NCBI GenBank assembly: GCA_029641185.1
Contig: JAPWGK010000011.1
Coordinates: 558,001-622,000 of the forward strand
Reading direction: 5' to 3'
DNA from: Pseudofabraea citricarpa
Taxonomy: Eukaryota; Ascomycota; Leotiomycetes; Helotiales; Dermateaceae
DNA: 64,000 nucleotides
Position 1 is the stretch's first letter, and every line of letters starts with the position of its first letter. Below, in pieces: positions 22,930 through 35,621 of the stretch. The translations under genes were made by a program, and so were the position numbers. Under the pieces are notes generated by a model, which worked only from the letters and a program-made list of their open reading frames with translations, made no database searches and was not told the origin of the DNA.

Positions 22930-24162
22930 CTACAAGAAAGCGCCCGTCGTAAGTCCGTATATTATGCCCTTGAGCTGGGAAATCTCTTGCTTGCAGGGGA
23001 CAGACAACTCTGCAAGAACAGCTTCGCGGAATTCCATATCCCACTTGTCGATACATTGCCTATCCAATGTCGCTTGCTCAAAGCCAGCCGGGTAAATACC
23101 ACCCATCGCCCAGTCGATGAGCCATATCCGACGCGACGTATGGTTCAATATTATATTCCGTGGAGCGATGTCTTGATAGGTGAGCACAAGATCTTTAAAC
23201 ATGAACGGGGCCAAATCAGGTAGTGCTTGGCGGAGCCGGAGGCCAACATCACGTTTATGGTTGAACCAGTCTTCCATTTCTTGTACCGTCTCAAAAGGAC
23301 CTGCACCATAGGCCGTGAACCACGGCCCTTGCCATGGTTCCCCATCAGTTCCCCCAATTGGACCCGGTGGCTCTTTGTTAAATGGCATGGACTGCATCTG
23401 CTCAATTAGATCGGCCACTTGCCGCACCACGATCTTGCGAGTCTCCGGGTCCAGATCGGGCCAATCGTCATTTAATAAGCTGCCAGTCATAAAATCCATC
23501 ACTATATACCATTGGTCTGGACCTGCGTTCCCCTCACCACATGACTTAGTGGAGAATACGCGGTGGACAGACGGAACTGGAAAACCTTTCGTCGCAGCGA
23601 ACGTTTGAACGTCAGCCTCCCAACGTGTCATCAACGCCCCTCCCTTCATAACGAGACGTTCTGAAATTCGAGCAACTTTGCTGTTGCCAAATTCGTATAG
23701 GATAGGCGATGTTTCGTAGAGATAGACAAGCTCCTCGTCTGACTTTTGAGCTAGATCAGATATATCACTAAGTTTAGCCAGCTTCAGGTCCATGCCGAAG
23801 TTGCGCCCTTCGCTCTCATTCTGATGAGTTTCTCGTCCATTCTCTGGCTTGCCATCTAATCGAATCTGAGAGCAGGCATCTTGTGGCTCGTTCGGCTGCT
23901 TTTCATCGAGTTCCGTGGTTTGAGTCTCTTGCAGCTGCTTTTCCTTGTTGCCATGTTCCTGCGCCTGCTTTTGGGCCCTCGCAAACTCAGTGTCATCTAG
24001 CTGCGGTTGGGGTTGACCTTGTCTCGAATCTTCCATCTGTCCAGGCAATTGCTCGGTGGCTAATTGTTTCGACATCTTCTGTGACTGGTCTCTATTCGGT
24101 AAATCCAGCACCCCAGCTGGTGGTACTTGCAAGTAGTCTGCCGTGCCGCGGCTTGGTATCAT
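22930..24162 (-). CDS. Aminoglycoside phosphotransferase-like kinase
   Basis: Single exon; the ATG at 24162 gives 410 aa (the frame stays open to a GTG at 24249). The first 130 residues are Gln/Glu rich and disordered. The APH/choline-kinase fold follows: ERLVMKGGALMTRWEADVQTF (beta-3 Lys and helix C), PVPSVHRVF, YIVMDFMTGS (hinge), then the catalytic loop LTYQDIAPRNIIL and the metal-binding IWLIDWAMGG. The usual catalytic-loop His (HGD or HxD) is Gln here, while Asp and Asn are kept. Such proteins are common in fungi, phosphorylate small molecules or are inactive, and have no assigned substrate. The truncated N-terminal lobe is present, so the domain looks complete. It is not evidence of antibiotic resistance. 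Confidence 0.8.
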   Translation of the reverse strand: MIPSRGTADYLQVPPAGVLDLPNRDQSQKMSKQLATEQLPGQMEDSRQGQPQPQLDDTEFARAQKQAQEHGNKEKQLQETQTTELDEKQPNEPQDACSQIRLDGKPENGRETHQNESEGRNFGMDLKLAKLSDISDLAQKSDEELVYLYETSPILYEFGNSKVARISERLVMKGGALMTRWEADVQTFAATKGFPVPSVHRVFSTKSCGEGNAGPDQWYIVMDFMTGSLLNDDWPDLDPETRKIVVRQVADLIEQMQSMPFNKEPPGPIGGTDGEPWQGPWFTAYGAGPFETVQEMEDWFNHKRDVGLRLRQALPDLAPFMFKDLVLTYQDIAPRNIILNHTSRRIWLIDWAMGGIYPAGFEQATLDRQCIDKWDMEFREAVLAELSVPCKQEISQLKGIIYGLTTGAFL

Positions 24163-24674
24163 AGCATTCTCATGCAATGAAGAAAGAAGTTGTCCTGGTC
24201 GCGGTGGGGGGGAAAAGAAGAAGCCACCAGTAGCCGTTGGATTAATCACGTGTTTTCTCTATTTTCTTTTTGAGCATGTGAGCATTATCATCCAGAAATG
24301 ATAAATATTGGAATATTCGGTCTGGTTTAAGAATAGGCTGCTCCTGCACCAATTTCTTCTAGATACCTAGGTAATTGATTGTTCCTTCGGAATTAGAACT
24401 TCTTTCGAACAAAAAGAATACCCCTATTTTTGTCTCCTGCTGACCAGGTTCACACAGACTATTCTTTTGAACACACCACATACTCCTATCCCTTCTACTC
24501 CGGGCGTGGTTTGACCCACGTGTTAATTATAATATAAGAAACACAACACGCAAAGTTCCATAACATATTTCAGTCGTTATAGGTTACTGAGGGTATAATA
24601 CTATCTCTCCGTTCTATAAACAATCTAGAGCAAACAACCAGAGTCCCTCCAAAGTCACCGCCTTCGATTTATAG
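24163..24674. promoter_or_regulatory. Intergenic region, presumed promoter of the APH-like gene
   Basis: It also holds the 3' end of F-box-like gene A, transcribed in the same direction from the right. AT-rich; no specific element recognised. Confidence 0.35.
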
Positions 24675-26840
24675 CTATAGCGTTAATTTGAATGTTCCAT
24701 TGGACCAGCTGCTCTCATTCCCATGCGGTATATCAAGACTTTGTCCTTCCCAAAGTGTAATAGAATCGTAAAGTCCCGAGAACCACCAGGCGATTTGCTA
24801 TGTAAGGATTAGAAATTTTCTTTCACCTTCAACTGTTGTATCTTACCTGTCCCATCTCAAATTCCTGGACGTCTTTCTCCTCGAACGGCTGTGATTCTTC
24901 AATTTCTTCTCGGAAATAGATATCGGTAACAATTTCACGGCTATATAACTTTGCAGTCCGAAAGCAAAGACTAGTTGCGTGGCCAAAGCTATGCTGATAG
25001 ATACAGGACGTTGGTAAGTTAGTGCGCCACTGTCCTAAAACTACGGGCGAACCTTCAAGGTAATACAGAAGAATACCAATGCAACGCTTATTCGCTCGAC
25101 ATACTTCGACCTTCTCTAGGTCAGATAATATAGCAACCGATAAGAATAAGCCGACGCTAGGGCTAGCGATGTCGGGCCATTCACAATTGTAATACTTTGG
25201 AGATATACGCGGCCTCTTGACTTGTGATTCGTCAGACTCGATGCCTACCCTTGATATCGTTTTAGAAATCTCGGGGGATTGATAATAGAATCCAACGACG
25301 TAACCTTTGTTCTCCAACAGAACCCATTTGTAATTTTCTTTTGAAACACGGCCTGGATCGACAAATGGCCCAAAGGAGTACAATTTATTGAGTGTCGTTT
25401 GCACCTAGCCGCTAAATTTAGCTTATGTTGCAAAGTGAAATACAGGAACTTACTAGCAGACCTGGCTGTATACATGCACTTTGTACACAATCGTTAAAAC
25501 GAATCCAGATATGAGCTATCCTTTCCTCAGGAAGAAAGGGACAATGCAAAGCACATCCTTGGCGAACCCCTGATAGCTGTGAGGTATTTGAGAAATGAGC
25601 CTCCAACCCACACATCCCAAACCCAGTCGCATAAACTGTTAAGCCACTGATATACTCACCCTCAGACCAAAGGGATAGGTATCTGAAAATTTGTTGTGTT
25701 GTGTGCTGCATTCTGTACCCCAACTTCAGATCTCGATGATAGTCAATTAATATAGCATCCGGGTCCTTCATTGAAAATGGAATGTTCGGTCTATCCCAGA
25801 GAACCTGGTTTGACGGAGCTTGAGCTAGGTCTGAAATAAAGCCGAAGCATAAACCCTAAAAAAAAATATTTAGCAGGTATAAAAGGTATGTGCAGTCTCA
25901 CTTACATTAAAGTGTATGTAGAAAGAAGAAGACCTGGAAGCTATCGACCCGTAGCCTAGAATATATTGATGGCTCGGAATTTTCCCAATCCAGTCGGATT
26001 TCCAAGTGTCTCCAATGAGCTTAATCGCACATATACCTCGAAGGCCGACTGCAAATGCAATAGAATACACATCCTCCATTACGAAAATCTTGCCTTCATT
26101 ATCATAGAGTCGTAACTCCTGGATGTAATCTACACCGAAGATTGGAATCGTCTGAATCGAAAGCCAGAGCCCTTTTCTCAAAACAATTTCACGGCTATCG
26201 GGGGGCCGTAGCGAATGCGCGAGGCGACCAGACTCGTTCGCTGCAAGCAGACAAGCACTGTATTGTGCAGTTGGGCCAACGTAGCTCCATATTTGGGCCT
26301 TCAGCTCTACTGGTAGATGTGACATTAAGTAAGGCTGAAGCTTTGTTTCCACATCAGTGGCCAATTTTGGGAAGTCGAAGGCGTATCGCGGCCATGATAT
26401 GATATCGTACAAGGAGGGCTCCGGAGTAAGTGCTTTGAGAAGCTTGTAAAGTAATATCCTAGAACACCCACCGAGTTCCGTGACGAGAGCTAGATAGCAC
26501 AAATTGTGCATGCAATATGCAGTTTGTTCGACACTATACTGCCCGCGATAACCTAAATCTCTGAAGATAGTGATTTCTTGAAGACACAGCGCTTGAGATG
26601 TATCGGGAAGGCGTGCACAGTCTGTAAGGACAATTTCACTTTCGTCAATCGTCTCAGTGTCACCTATATAGAGGACTATCCAAATATCAGCGAGTATCAT
26701 ACTTTGAGCAATTCACACCTGCCTGCACGGAAAGACGACTCCCAGTTACAGGAGGAATTCCAGGGGAAGAGACCACGACAAAGTCCGCATTGTTTTGTGG
26801 CCAGGAACTCGTTCCGCGTAGTGGGCTGCATGGCTGCCAT
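24675..26840 (-). CDS. F-box-like protein A
   Basis: Five exons: 26840-26723, 26675-25906, 25855-25454, 25404-24847 and 24797-24675, giving 656 aa. Intron 1 uses a GC donor (AG then GCAGGT). The model is supported by the paralogue at 38381-40567, which has introns at the same places. The N-terminus carries CGLC and later a CMHNLC cluster that could bind zinc. An F-box-like helix lies at about 157-172 (MSHLPVELKAQIWSYV). A conserved C-terminus follows, ending with the exon-5 block QIAWWFSGLYDSITLWEG. F-box proteins usually pass targets to SCF ubiquitin ligases; no partner can be named. It is divergent from the protein kinase at 27207, 366 bp away. Confidence 0.8.
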
Positions 26841-27206
26841 TGCTGTAGATGTCGGTCAAGGTGTTTGTGCTTTGAGTTGAAGGGGCATATTCACTAGATC
26901 GAGTTGATGCGCAGGTGATGAGGAGTTGAGGGTTGAGGGCTCTGATGAGTGATCTCGCAATGAACCGGCCCGAGACTAGTCGACTCGTCTAACTATAGGT
27001 AACCACCCAAAGTATATTGTTCCACCAGCGGTTGTTCTTGCGATCTTGTGTCTGCAGGCTAGAAACTCACCAGAGAATGTTTTAAACTCCCCCCCCCCCC
27101 CCATGCACGCCCAAAAAATCGGCCATCTTGCATCTATACTCCTTCTCTTCCTCCTTCTCAACCCTGCTATGGTTTTGCGTAGCGCTTTGTCCAACCACCT
27201 TCGCTC
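26841..27206. promoter_or_regulatory. Divergent promoter with a poly-C tract
   Basis: 366 bp between the divergent F-box-like A and protein kinase start codons, so probably both promoters. It contains a run of 14 C at 27089-27102. Confidence 0.45.
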
Positions 27207-28543
27207 ATGCTTCTTGTGTGTCGCTACTGCACGCAAAGTGCGAGAGTGACAGGTTCGACGTTTGTTTCCAGCTCTGGCTGCAAGTACATACGAGGAAAAG
27301 TACTGAAGGCTAATCCGCGACATCCTGAGCAAAGCCTCTTTCTTGCACAGTGAGTATCATTTCTCCTATGATCAAACCGTGGCTCATGTGCATCTAGTTG
27401 CGAGGGCCGACGATTTGTTCTGAAAACTGTGTCTCCATCAGTATTCGCGCAATCGAACGAGCTCAAACGTGAATTTGAAGGTAATACACGCTTTCGACAC
27501 CACATTGATGAGAGTGAAGCCGAACGCACTCTTGTTTATGAATGGTTCAGAGACCACTTGCTTCAGTTGATAAGTAAGCATCAAAATATCCCGCTCGCTT
27601 CGAGAAAATGGATCCTGCGAGAAATGGGAGAGGCATTGAGAGACTACCATGCCAAGAATTGGATCGACATAGGTACGCGAGAGAGAAAAGTTGAATGTTG
27701 CAATTCAAAGTATTTGCTAACGATACCCCTTCCTAGATGTGAAGCCCGACAATGTTTTTGTCGATTGGAGTTTGGATGAGCAAGGCCAGGTCAAACCAGA
27801 AAGAGTAGCATTGGGTGATCTTGACTGCTCGTTGAAGCTAGAAGATGGCGATCTCCTACGGATACCCAATGGAGGGATGATAGGAAATGTCATGTGGTGC
27901 GGGCCCGAACAGCTTACGGGGCAAGGAATTGGGAAGCCTTCTGACGTCTTTGCATTTGGTCTCATCGTAAGTACCGCAAGCTGGTGCTGAACAAGAAATA
28001 CGTGCTAAACGCTGCTTTTAGTGCCTGTTTGTGATAACAAACAAAGAAAAGCTGCATCCAAACTTCCAGGAGCTTGATAAAGCAGGCACCCCGCATAGAG
28101 AGGCATTAATGATTATATTGCTCGCATACTTTGGGCCAGTTCCTCAAGGGCTTTTAACACATATCAATGACGAGGTCTGGGCTGAGAGGATAACGAAGTT
28201 TGCGGAGTCACTTGAGGAAATGGGCCTAGGTGAGACTGAGCGCTTGGAGAATTGGCCGCAAGAGGAACAACCGGATCTTGACTTTGACACGAAGAAATTT
28301 ATTTCCCGTATGACGAACCTCGATCCAACGAAGAGAGTAACAGTTAATGCCTCGGGTAAATTGGTAAAACGGATCGGATCACTATATTGTATTTGTAAAT
28401 TGGGCCTCACTCCCAGCTCCATTATAAAAATGACAAATAACAATTTGCGAACTTGTTTTGCACTAGCTCTTTTGAATAGTAGAATAGCACAAAGGTTTAT
28501 ACCCTTTGTGTTGTCCATTTTTTCTCGTTGTTTGACCGAGTAG
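27207..28543 (+). CDS. Protein kinase-like protein with altered catalytic motifs
   Basis: Four exons: 27207-27349, 27398-27672, 27737-27966 and 28022-28543 (introns 48, 64 and 55 bp), 389 aa if the last exon is read to its stop. The order is glycine-rich segment (IRGKVLKANPRHPEQS), beta-3 Lys57 in RRFVLKTV, catalytic loop DIDVKPDN at 138-145, GDLDCS in place of DFG, GPEQ in place of APE, then KPSDVFAFGLI and ISRMTNLDPTKRVT. The His of HRD is Asp138, but Asp140, Lys142 and Asn145 are kept. Fungal members of this family usually end with EALxHPWF just after this point; here the frame runs into unrelated sequence, so the C-terminus is truncated or has a missed last exon. Start chosen as the first ATG in frame with the N-lobe. 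Confidence 0.65.
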
Positions 28544-30632
28544 TGAAAGCTATACTCGTTAGTAGGATGGGTCTCTATTGTCACACTTATAACGCTTCTC
28601 TTGAAAATAGGTAAGTTATACCCTTTTGGACTTGATTGTGTTACATGCTAATTGATTCTTTGGGGGCATGAAAGTTGAAGCTACATATAAAGAGACACAT
28701 GTGATACGCTATTTAGTAGTCGCCCCATGAAAATATAAATCTCTTGCTTACATCTTCTACCCTATGCCAAACTCCCTCAACGGTTTCCATTGTATGCACC
28801 AGTTCTGTAGGCTAAATTCTTGCTACAGATTAAATGTCAAGCGCTCTCAATCTCCTAGGCATGGAACCACGAATCGAAGGATAAATCGTAGAACTAATCG
28901 CTCACTCCTTTTAAAAGAGATGGTAAAAGTGTATTTGAACTCCGGAACCTGCCCATATTCACGTGACGTATATCACATGGAGTAATATTCTTCCGATCAC
29001 CTGACCTCGCCCTTGACTGATAGACAAACAACAACAACAACCTCGAGCAACTCCAGCAGCTCATTTAATCTTCTCTCGGAATCACCCGGTTGCCTTCTTC
29101 TTTCTGACCCATTTATTACAAATTTGAGCATGCGCGTCCGAGTCTGCATATACCTAGTTGGGAGGTGTCTAGCTCTCCGCTGATGAGTTGCGGAAGCTGT
29201 AAGCCGCAAGCCGCAATCACTCCACACATAGCCTTACGGTACCGTATAGCAAAATGGTCGAGAGGAACGAGGAGTGCTCTCTACTGTTGAGACTGTTGAT
29301 GAAAAGATCCTAGTATCTCCAGTTTTCAAAACTTAAGGACATACCAGCTGGTTGAGGCATAATCTCTTCTAAGTCACAACGGCAATACCATACTTCTGAT
29401 AAGCAACATCATTCGGCTCCGAAAACCAGATTGTTCGGGCGTCGTGGTCAGAGATTACAGTATGTGCAAAGGATGCCGCTCGAATGCCGGTCGGGGTCTG
29501 TAAAGCAGCTGTAAAGACGCCTCTCTTCTCCTCCTTTTGAGGGTAATCCTCGGATGTCGATGTCATCAGCTGGGGGTGAAAAGTGGGAGTGGGGCCCCAT
29601 GCGAAGAAAAAGAACCAACAAGCATGGCCTCATAACTGCAATTGAGCATTTCAAAAGACTGTCGAGCCCTCAAAGCTCTATCACGCAATTCTCTCGTCGT
29701 GGGAGATGCATGGAAATCTGTTGTTGCATCCACTATGCTGACCCTCTATGGCGAAACAGCATACAGCAATTGCAGCATTCCAATTATGCTTAAGCAGTTC
29801 AAGCGATTGATGAAATGCAGTATCGGTCATTGTTGACTTGTTTAATCAAATTAGTGATTCTGATCCGATGTACCATACTACAAACTGTCAGATACCACCG
29901 AGAGAGTGGCCGACTTGGCAATGGAAGTTGATATCCAGCAGTCCACGGGTCTTATCCGTTCGGTTTCCCCATTCTTCGTACAGATGGCTGGGAAGGAGTA
30001 ATTATCCCTCAATTTCGAGATCAGCTAATTAATGTTCGGATATCAGGCACTTTTTCACGAGCAAGATATGCCCCGATGTACCTGCGTTATGTACCTGCAG
30101 CAATCTATTCAGGAGTCAACCCAGATAACCGAAGCACGAAAGAAACCATCATTGTCTTTCGCCAGTCGAACCCGATTCCATCATTTGCTAAGAACTCACG
30201 TTCATTCTTGTCAGTTTAAGAGACAAAATTCCAAGCCGGCTCCAAGGCGGATCTCTTGAGAAGCCGAATTCTGCGGAGAATATAACCCCATCTTTGAAGA
30301 AAGCGGGGAACACGTTCACCGATGATCCTTCACGGCCAGTCAGGGAACAGCTGATCGCCCAACAGTGTTTTTTTTTTTTATAATGTCGGCAAGTATCCAC
30401 CTCGATTACATGGTAAAATAATAGTTGCTAGTATGCGAACTATGAAGCTTGGCCTATGTCAGGTACACCAAAGAAAAAACAAGGGCTTCCCCGAATCGTT
30501 ATAACGGTCCACTGAATTCTGCACTCGGTGCGAAATCGGGTTAATAAAAGTCAATTGGTTGAGTATAAGTAGTTCTCCATTTCCCGTTCAATTTTTCTTC
30601 TTCTTTCTTCAGGTCTATCCCCAGTTGACAAG
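28544..30632. other. 2.1-kb gene-free interval
   Basis: AT-rich, with many stops. A minus-strand open stretch at 29369-29566 looks slightly protein-like (ends KYGIAVVT) but has no start or partner exon. A T run of 12 or so lies near 30367. The right end is the GH3 promoter. Confidence 0.35.
30564..30569 (+). promoter_or_regulatory. TATA-like box of the GH3 gene
   Basis: TATAAG lies 64 bases before the ATG at 30633 and is followed by a pyrimidine-rich stretch, the usual fungal core-promoter layout. Assigned by position only. Confidence 0.4.
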
Positions 30633-33037
30633 ATGAAGACTTCTTTCTATACCGCGGCCACTACGGCCTTGCTCGTCAACCAAGCCACAGCTGGATGGAC
30701 AAACGTTAGTGAAGTACCATTGTACGGCCTCAGTCCCCCTGTGTATCCATCCCGTAAGTGTGCAATTAAATTCTCAATGATAATACATACTTACAATTTT
30801 CATAGCCCAAGGTCCAGGATCAACTTCACCAGAATGGGCGGCAGCATATGAACAAGCGAGAGCGTTCGTTGCCCAACTAACCTTGGATGAGAAGATGAAC
30901 GTGACAATTGGATACGAGGCCGATGTCTGTGTTGGCAACAGTGGTTCAGTTCCCCGACTTGGATTCAAAGGCCTCTGCTTTGAGGATGCTCCGTCAGGAA
31001 TTCGTGGGCCAGATTTCGTATCTGCTTTCCCTGCTGGCTCTCATCTTGCTGCTACATGGGATAAAGACTACATGTATCAATATGGCAAAGCACTCGGAGA
31101 AGAGTACCATGGAAAAGGCGTCAATGTTGCGCTTGGACCAGTCGGTGGGCCGTTAGGTCGTGTGACAAGAGGAGGCAGAGGTTGGGAAGGACCTGGGCCT
31201 GATCCTTACATTACCGGAGTTCAAATGGAGGAGATTGTTAAGGGAACTCAGGATGCGGGAGTCATTGCATGCTCAAAGGTCAGTCATCTTCAAGCCCAAG
31301 AAGAAAAAGAACCAATTTCTAATTATCCCACAGCATTGGCTCTTGAACGAACAAGAATGGCGTCGGCTTCCAAACCAGCTTGGAGAATCGCTTTCTTCTA
31401 ACGTAGACGATCTAACCCTCCATGAGCTTTACGCATGGCCTTTCATGAATGCTCTCCGTGCAGGAACTGGCGCTATCATGTGCTCATACCAACGAGCAAA
31501 CAACTCATATGCTTGCCAAAACTCAAAATTGATGAACGGTATTCTGAAGACCGAGCTCGGATTTGAAGGCTTTGTTGTCAGTGATTGGCAAGCTCAACAA
31601 GCCGGTGTTGCTACAGCCAATGCTGGCTTAGACATCGTCATGCCCGATTCCGGGTACTGGGGAAAGAATCTAACTGAAGCTGTCAACAATGGATCAGTCT
31701 CGATTGATCGCTTAGATGATATGGCAACTCGTCAATTGGCTTCTTTCTACTTCCTCAAGCAGAACGACAGCTCTTTCCCAGTTGCCAGCATTTTCCCCTC
31801 GACAGTCCAACATCCAATTCTTGATGTCCGAGGTGATCACGATAAACTCATTCGTGAGATTGGTGCAGCAGGCCATGTCTTGGTCAAGAACGTCAACAAC
31901 ACCCTTCCACTCAAGAAACCTCGCTTCGTCGGTGTCTTTGGCTATGATGCAGAGAACAAAGCAACAGCGTGGACAACCCCTCTCAGATTTGGTGGTGGCT
32001 ACGATGTTAACTTCGGCTGGGAGACATTCAACGGAACGATGATCACAGCCGGTGGATCCGGTAGCAACACACCGCCATATGTGATCTCCCCATTCAAAGC
32101 GATCCAAGACCGCGTGATTGCAGACCGAGGAAATCTGCGATGGGACTTCTACTCCGGCAACCCAACCATCGAGGCATCTCTTGAACTCTGTCTTGTCTTC
32201 ATCAACGCTTACGCATCCGAATCTTTCGACCGTCTCTCCCTTAGCGATGAGTTCTCAGATAACCTGGTTCTGAACGTCGCTTCTAACTGCGCCAACACTG
32301 TCGTCGTTCTCCACTCCGCTGGTCCCCGTGTAGTCGACGCTTGGATCGAGCACGAGAACGTCACAGCTGTGATCTTCGGTGGCCTTCCTGGCCAAGAATC
32401 AGGCCACTCCCTCGTCGACGTGCTCTATGGCGACGTAACTCCCAGCGGTAAGCTCGTACATACCATCGCCAAACAAGACTCCGACTATGGCAGTGTGCTC
32501 AACTCGACCGTGTCCTTCGACGCTTTCCCACAGGACAACTTCACCGAGGGCGTATATATCGACTACAGAGCCTTCGACAGGGATGAGATCGAGCCTCGAT
32601 TCGAATTCGGTTTCGGTCTCTCGTACACCACGTTCGAGTATGCGAACATCAGCGTCTCTTCTTCCTCGGAAGAGCCCAACACGGCTGAATATCCCGACTC
32701 GACGATTCCTATTATCCAAGGTGGCCATCCGCAGCTCTGGGATAACCTCTTCAACGTCACAGCCGTGATTACCAACACCGGCGACGTGGCTGGTGCTGAG
32801 GTCGCTCAGTTGTATCTCGGAATTCCCGGTGCGCCCATCAGACAGCTGAGAGGTTTCGACAAGGTCTTCCTGGAGGTCGGCGAGAGCAAGGAGGTGGTTT
32901 TCCCGCTCAGTCGCAGGGATTTGAGTGTATGGGATGTCGTGGCTCAGCAGTGGAGACTGCAGCAGGGCGTCGACTATACTGTGCAGGTCGGCGCCAGCAG
33001 TCGCGATTTGAAGCTGGAGTCGTCGATTAGTCTTTAG
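30633..33037 (+). CDS. Secreted GH3 beta-glucosidase
   Basis: Three exons: 30633-30753, 30806-31278 and 31334-33037 (introns 52 and 55 bp), 765 aa. A signal peptide (MKTSFYTAATTALLVNQATA) leads to an N-terminal TIM-barrel with LCFEDAPSGIRG, FPAGSHLAATWD and GVNVALGPVGGPLGR, all typical of GH3. The catalytic nucleophile is Asp in GFVVSDW. The alpha/beta sandwich domain (AGHVLVKNVNNTLPLK, GGLPGQESG) and the C-terminal fibronectin III-like domain (TNTGDVAGAEVAQLYLG) follow, so the enzyme is complete. GH3 beta-glucosidases release glucose from the non-reducing end of cellobiose and other beta-glucosides outside the cell. Numerous N-glycosylation sites agree with secretion. Its 3' end faces the MFS gene 257 bp away. 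Confidence 0.94.
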
Positions 33038-33294
33038 GTTGGGAGAAGGGGAAAAGAGGCAAATGTATTTTGACGATATATATAATTTATTTATGAAGTT
33101 ATGTTATTCATTCTAATTTGCACGGTTCCCCTTATCATGGCTTTTCTTATGCCTCTGTATACCTGGTTCGTATATGTCTCTTCTGTACGAGCGTCTTTCG
33201 CTCTTTTCTCTTCTATTCTCTGCTAGTGTCGTTCTCTTGTCGTGCGATTCTCGACAAAATGATCTATATGTAGATGACTGTGTATAGAATCCTC

Positions 33295-35107
33295 TCAACT
33301 CTCAGCATCAACCTCAGCCTCGACCCTCTTCAGCCTCCCCTCAGCTTTCCTCGGCAACCACCTTAGGCCAACCGTCAACCCCATCGCCAACAGAACCATA
33401 CCAATCCAGATCAACTGGCCATTCCAAATACCACTTCCAACACTGGCGGCAAACAGGCTCGCAAACAAGGCCGGCGCAACGGCTCTCTCGCCCGAAGCAA
33501 GCGTCAACGCAATGGCGTTCACGGTACCTAGCGACGATGGCGACGGGCTGATATCATTGACGGCAAGCTGCACGCCTATAAAGGCCATACTACAGCCGGC
33601 GCCTAAAAACACGCCTGCCGGTGCGATGAACCAGAAGGCCGTCATCCAGTTCTGCCGCAGCAGGAAGTTGCACAGTGGACAGAGCAGGAACAGGAATGGC
33701 CAGGCGATGCCGCAGCCGCGTAACACGCCGACGGTGCCGAAGCGTAACTGCAACGGTGGGAATACCAGGAGTGTCCAGAGGGCTTGTGCGATCCCGGCCC
33801 CGCCCAGGAAGATGGAGATTTGGAACGGGGAGAACCCGAACCCGCCGAGCTCGGGACTCGTGAACCAGAAGATGGGGATTACTGTAAGAAGATGTTGGCT
33901 TTTGCTGAGTCGTGTGGAGGGAGAGAAATAAAGGGAAATATTAGGGGAGGAGAACGTACTGGCTGTGTAGGCAAATCCGAGCACTAATACATATCCATAG
34001 ATGAGCAATACGTTTGATATGCCGGGGTATTTGAGGATTTCCCATGTCGATAAAGGTTGATTCGAGGATGATGCCTTGTCACTTTTCTTACCCAGAGTCT
34101 TTTTACATCTCGTCAGCTCTAGATACGCAGTGCAGGTAGAGATTTGTTAAGAAAATGGCTCACCTCCTTGACAAACAGTGCAGTGATAATACAAGCACTG
34201 GCTCCAAAAGCACCCGTTCCAAAGGTTGGCAAGGCGTATGGGTACTCTTTGAAGAACTGGACATTGCCGAATAGTCGTGGGTACTGATTCGTCGGATCGG
34301 AAAGTATACCACCTGAGATTCATCTGGGTTTAGAAAAGCGAATATCAGTTGAGCAAAGATCACGTACCAATAAAAGGACCAAGGAAAATGCCAAGGTTCC
34401 CTGAGAAACCAAAGAAACTGAAGGCTCTCGCTTGCGTCTTGGGAGTACTGTTCTCGCTAATCATAGCCCGGATAGTACTGAGGAGGTCTGAATTAATTCC
34501 TGTAGCTTCACTTAAGAGAATATTGATTATCGTGAGAAACTTACACGACGGTACCGGCAAAAGCACCCGCAAGACATCGGAATAGAACCATCTGCCAGAC
34601 TTCTTTGCTCATCCCGAACAATGCCGTGAAGATCGAGGCTCCGCCGAGGGAGAATACTAGCACTGGCTTTCTCCCGTACCGATCTGCTGCTCGTCCCCAG
34701 GGAATCATCAAGAGCATTTGGGTGAGCGAGAACAAGGATTCCTTTATGTATAAGTATGAGTTTTGCTTTTGTGTGTAGAGGCTACTCACGATCAATCCGC
34801 TATAGAATCCTACATCGGCTTGGTCCACCTTTCCCATATCGAAAATCATCTGGTTCATGAAGGGGAAGATGCAGAAGAAAGCAATTGGCTCGATCATTCT
34901 TGCGTAGCAGAGCAAGAAGATCTGGGTTCGCGGCAACGGCGTATCATCGTCGTCCTCTTCTGGATTATGGCCATTGCTCTGAGAGTGTAACAGAGGCTCT
35001 TCGTTTGGTTGAGTCGTTGGCCCAGCGGAAGAAGCAGCTAAGAGAGGTGTTGTCTCATTCTGGGCTGAATAGCTCTTCCCATTGCCGTTTTCTATGGACC
35101 CAGCCAT
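33295..35107 (-). CDS. Major facilitator superfamily transporter
   Basis: Six exons: 35107-34790, 34741-34545, 34477-34368, 34312-34164, 34098-33960 and 33881-33295, 499 aa with all phases consistent. A cytosolic acidic N-terminus (about 65 aa) precedes twelve or so membrane segments. The MFS motif A appears after TM2 as GRAADRYGRKPV, and TM4 has RCLAGAFAGTVVTIRAM followed by GFSGNLGIFLGPFIGG (motif C region). The pattern matches fungal DHA1-type transporters of the ZIFL/YCR023C group, drug or metabolite:proton antiporters of vacuole or plasma membrane. The substrate is unknown. It is divergent from the uncertain membrane-protein frame and the chromodomain gene to its right. Confidence 0.92.
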
Positions 35108-35621
35108 TTTCAGAGATTGTTGAAAAGAACAAATTGAGATGGAGTCCTCAGTTCATCTTATAGGTAGCCAGAACAATTACTAGCCGTCGTCGTCGTCCAC
35201 AGCACGTAAGAGTGTCGTTGCCTTGTGGCTACTGTAGCGGTCATATTGCCGTGCTACACCGCATTCCTCGGCTTTAAACGACCAAGCGGGACCGTATCGC
35301 CATCTCGCCCCTCTTCACCACTAGAATAAAAAAGGGGTGCAGCGGCAATCTTCAGAAGTTGCTTTTTGCTTCACTTTGAACGGTTGTATCTCCGCGACCC
35401 GTTGGGATTTCATCGTGCATGCTTGGTGTGGCAAATATATGGGGGTGCAGCGCGTCACGTGTACCCCTGCTGCACGCGATACTGACGCGAACTTGCTTTT
35501 TCGGTTGGCCATTCTTCTTTCTCTTTCTTCCATCAGTCAATCACAGTAACTCAGTATCAGCTTCTCCTCGGTGTCTTCTATTTAACCTTCTATAGTGTCT
35601 ATGAAGACTCGAATCTGTACT
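35108..35621. promoter_or_regulatory. Intergenic region, presumed MFS promoter
   Basis: 514 bp upstream of the MFS start codon. No specific element recognised. Confidence 0.3.

Noticed and set aside
22930..24162. Antibiotic resistance by the APH-like gene
   Set aside because: Fungal APH-fold proteins are numerous and mostly unrelated to resistance; the catalytic-loop His is also replaced.
29369..29566. Minus-strand open stretch ending KYGIAVVT, possible lectin fragment
   Set aside because: No start codon, no partner exon and no firm match to the fungal lectin repeat.
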